NCBI GenBank assembly: GCA_965261775.1
Contig: OZ253477.1
Span: 868,001-932,000 of the forward strand
From: G965261775 sp965261775
Lineage (GTDB): Bacteria; Pseudomonadota; Gammaproteobacteria; Eutrophobiales; Eutrophobiaceae
Length of the DNA: 64,000 nt
Reading direction: 5' to 3'
How positions within the stretch are numbered: position 1 is the stretch's first letter; each line of letters begins with the position of its first letter. Under the pieces are notes generated by a model. The model was given only the letters and a program-made list of their open reading frames with translations. It made no database searches and was not told the origin of the DNA. The position numbers and the translations under genes were made by a program. Positions 61,970 through 64,000 of the stretch are shown one piece after another.

Positions 61970-64000
61970 ATGCCCGCTCGTCGTCCTCCGTTGCCGCCTT
62001 TGAACCAGCGCCTGACACTGGCGGAGTGGTTTGTAAATCAGATGGGGTATTCCAGCAACCGCGAGATGCTGGACGACCTGAAAAACAGCGCGGAGGAATG
62101 GACGGACGGATTGCATCCGGCGCTGGTTCGGGCGGTCAATCGGAATGGAACGGGGGTGAAGATTCCGGCGGACGCGCTGGCGAAAATGGACGACGACATT
62201 CGCGCCGATTTGTTCGCAATAAACGCCCGCCGGTCGCCGCCGGTTTCGCTGAAGTATTTTCAGTATCTGGCGGCGCTGTCGGTGGAGAATTTCCTGCGGT
62301 GTTATGCCGAAGGCCCGAAACAGTTGCTGGCGGAGTTGCAGAATTTCGCCAAGGCCCGGGGACCCCATTTTCCGCTTCCAAAAAGCACGAACGACCTGCG
62401 GAAGTTGGCGCTGTGGATAGCGACGGGCGGCGGCAAGACGCTGCTGATGCATCTGAATCTGCGGCAGTTTCTGCGGCGGCGGGGTGAGTTGTTTTCGCCA
62501 GACAATGTGATTTTGCTGACGCCCGGGGAGACGCTGAGCGCACAACACATGGCGGAGATGGAGCGCTCCGGCATTTCGTGCTTTCGTCACGGGGAGGCGC
62601 GGGACGGGCTGGGACTGGGGGGAAAGCATCCGGTGCGGGTTTTGGAAATCACCAGGCTGGCGCCGAAGTCGGGAGACAAGTTGGTTTCCATTGACGAGTT
62701 TGCGGGCGCGCGCAATCTGGTTCTGGTGGACGAGGGGCACAAGGGCGCGGGCGGCAAGGCGTGGTTTGAGCGCAAGCGAAAGCTGGCGGAGCGGGGTTTT
62801 TTGATTGAATACAGCGCCACATTCGGTCAGGCGGTTGCGGGGGCGGACAAGGAGCGGGCGGAGGAATACGCGCATGCCATCGCGCTGGACTATTCCTACC
62901 GCCACTTTCACGGCGACGGCTACGGCAAGGATTTTGATGTCGTCAATTTGAGCGGCGATCCAGCGGCGGAAAAACAGGACACGCTGATGCTGGGGAATCT
63001 GCTGGCGTTTTTACAGCAGCGGATGTGCTTTGCGGAAAACCGCGAGGCGTTTTTGCGACAGAATCTGGAGCCGCCGCTGCTGCTGATGCTGGGCGCCACG
63101 GTGACCGGCAAAAAAGACAAGGAAACGACCGACATTGCGGAGTTTTTGGGCTTTCTGCATCGGGTTGCGCTGGATCAGAATCGGGACGGAAAGGCGTGGC
63201 TGGAGGAAACCGCCGGGCGGATTCTGCGCGGGAATTCGGGGATTACGGAGAACGGGTGGGATGTTTTTCGTGATCGTCTGGACTGGCTGAACGCGCGTTT
63301 TGGCGGAAAAGGCGACGGAGCGGGGGACGCGAAAAAAGTTTGCGCGGCCCTGCTGGAGCATGTTTTTCGGGCGGATACGCGGGGCGGTCTGCAATTTTGT
63401 GCGATTCCAGGCGCGAAAGGCGAGGCGGCGCTGCGGGTGAGCGGCGGGGAGACGTTTGGGCTGGTTTATGTGGGGGATGTGATTCCGAAACTGAGCGAGA
63501 TTGTTGTGGAGCATACGCCCGGGATTCGGACGATTGAAGAATCCGCTCTGGGGCGCTTTTTCCCGGAGGTCGCGGGGCCGGGTTCGCCGATAAACATACT
63601 CATCGGCGCGAAGAAGTTCATGGAGGGATGGAACAGTTGGCGGGTCGCGGGCATGGGTCTGCTGCGGGTGGGCGTTGGCGAGGGCCCGCTGGTTTTTCAG
63701 TTGTTCGGTCGCGGCGTGCGGTTGAAAGGTGCGGGAATGTCGCTAAAACGCGGCGGAGACGGCGATGCGCCGCCGGATTTGGGGCTGCTGGAGACGATGA
63801 ACATTTTCGGGGTGAAGGCGGATTTCGTCAAGAAAATCCGCGAGATGCTGGAGCGCGAGGGCGTGTGGAAAGAGACGCTGCATTTGCCGATGAGCGAATT
63901 GCATCCGGATGCGCCGACCGAAAAATTGCTTGCGCCGAAGTATCCGGCGGAGGGGTTTGCGGAGGCCGTGCCGCTGGATGAGGACGCACGGATTGTGGCG
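61970..64000 (+). CDS. Type III-like restriction helicase subunit (Res), 3' end outside window
   Basis: The frame is open from ATG 61970 to the window end (677 codons). Superfamily 2 motifs are Walker A WIATGGGKTLLM near residue 153, DEGH box LVLVDEGHKGAG near 251, motif III EYSATFGQ near 279, motif V region GAKKFMEGWNSWRVAG near 545 and motif VI LVFQLFGRGVRLKG near 573. The nuclease domain would lie beyond the edge. TATAGT at 61957-61962 is seven nucleotides before the ATG and might add an internal promoter. It follows DUF4145 in the mod operon. Confidence 0.9.
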   Translation, partial: MPARRPPLPPLNQRLTLAEWFVNQMGYSSNREMLDDLKNSAEEWTDGLHPALVRAVNRNGTGVKIPADALAKMDDDIRADLFAINARRSPPVSLKYFQYLAALSVENFLRCYAEGPKQLLAELQNFAKARGPHFPLPKSTNDLRKLALWIATGGGKTLLMHLNLRQFLRRRGELFSPDNVILLTPGETLSAQHMAEMERSGISCFRHGEARDGLGLGGKHPVRVLEITRLAPKSGDKLVSIDEFAGARNLVLVDEGHKGAGGKAWFERKRKLAERGFLIEYSATFGQAVAGADKERAEEYAHAIALDYSYRHFHGDGYGKDFDVVNLSGDPAAEKQDTLMLGNLLAFLQQRMCFAENREAFLRQNLEPPLLLMLGATVTGKKDKETTDIAEFLGFLHRVALDQNRDGKAWLEETAGRILRGNSGITENGWDVFRDRLDWLNARFGGKGDGAGDAKKVCAALLEHVFRADTRGGLQFCAIPGAKGEAALRVSGGETFGLVYVGDVIPKLSEIVVEHTPGIRTIEESALGRFFPEVAGPGSPINILIGAKKFMEGWNSWRVAGMGLLRVGVGEGPLVFQLFGRGVRLKGAGMSLKRGGDGDAPPDLGLLETMNIFGVKADFVKKIREMLEREGVWKETLHLPMSELHPDAPTEKLLAPKYPAEGFAEAVPLDEDARIVA

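Noticed and set aside
61508..62911. Minus-strand frame of 467 codons spanning DUF4145 and res
   Set aside because: It crosses two real plus-strand genes and shows only Arg/Gln-rich low-complexity sequence.

Overview
The window reads as a chromosomal segment of a gammaproteobacterium. The evidence is a System I cytochrome c maturation operon in the order ccmABCDEFGHI, a prfB-lysS pair with the classical prfB frameshift, trhO, and an HvfABC-type copper-peptide locus. I cannot name the genus. The heavy load of restriction-modification and defence genes, short dispersed repeats and gene remnants suggests a host-associated or phage-exposed lineage, but that is inference.

Positions 1-21900 look like ordinary chromosome. 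They hold a truncated phosphopantetheinyl transferase at the left edge, the ccm operon (996-7624), a PP2C phosphatase, a PQQ-type sugar dehydrogenase, prfB-lysS, a RiPP copper-metallophore cassette (hvfA with sixteen EGKCG motifs, an MNIO enzyme and its DUF2063 partner), a CPA1 antiporter, a CDGSH iron-sulfur protein, a molybdopterin oxidoreductase, a GT39 glycosyltransferase and trhO.

Positions 21930-30710 are AT-rich and accessory. A helicase remnant is cut at a 37-bp dispersed repeat. A divergent pair of sulfotransferase genes is present twice, flanking a transposase remnant and a two-domain glycosyltransferase, and a further glycosyltransferase-like gene follows. Together they look like a locus that makes and sulfates a surface glycan. 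The second copy of the minus-strand sulfotransferase is cut at the same 37-bp repeat.

Positions 31000-39260 are GC-rich and carry a KAP NTPase, DUF4396, an AlbA_2 protein overlapping a ParA-type ATPase, a GIY-YIG protein, GFA and P-type ATPase remnants, and an unknown membrane protein. Some genes have a TATAAT box only 6-7 nt before the ATG, as if transcripts were leaderless.

Positions 39302-52718 form one minus-strand gene train. It starts with a methyltransferase (mod) and ends with its helicase-type restriction subunit (res). Between them sit three inserted blocks: AAA15-like ATPase plus predicted PD-(D/E)XK nuclease; PHP-ATPase (TrlF-like) plus AlbA_2; and a gene of unknown function. The blocks are separated by degenerate copies of the 3' end of mod and, in one case, of the 5' end of res. 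This looks like a mod-res locus that has accumulated defence cassettes by recombination at its own gene ends, and it is one of the two strongest leads here.

Positions 52719-64000 begin with a repeat cluster around a small lipoprotein gene. Next comes a tightly overlapping three-gene operon (DUF4338/DruA-like, NurA-like nuclease, HerA-like translocase), which I judge the other strong candidate for an undescribed defence system. The window ends in a type III-like restriction-modification operon with a DUF4145 gene between mod and res; res runs off the right edge.
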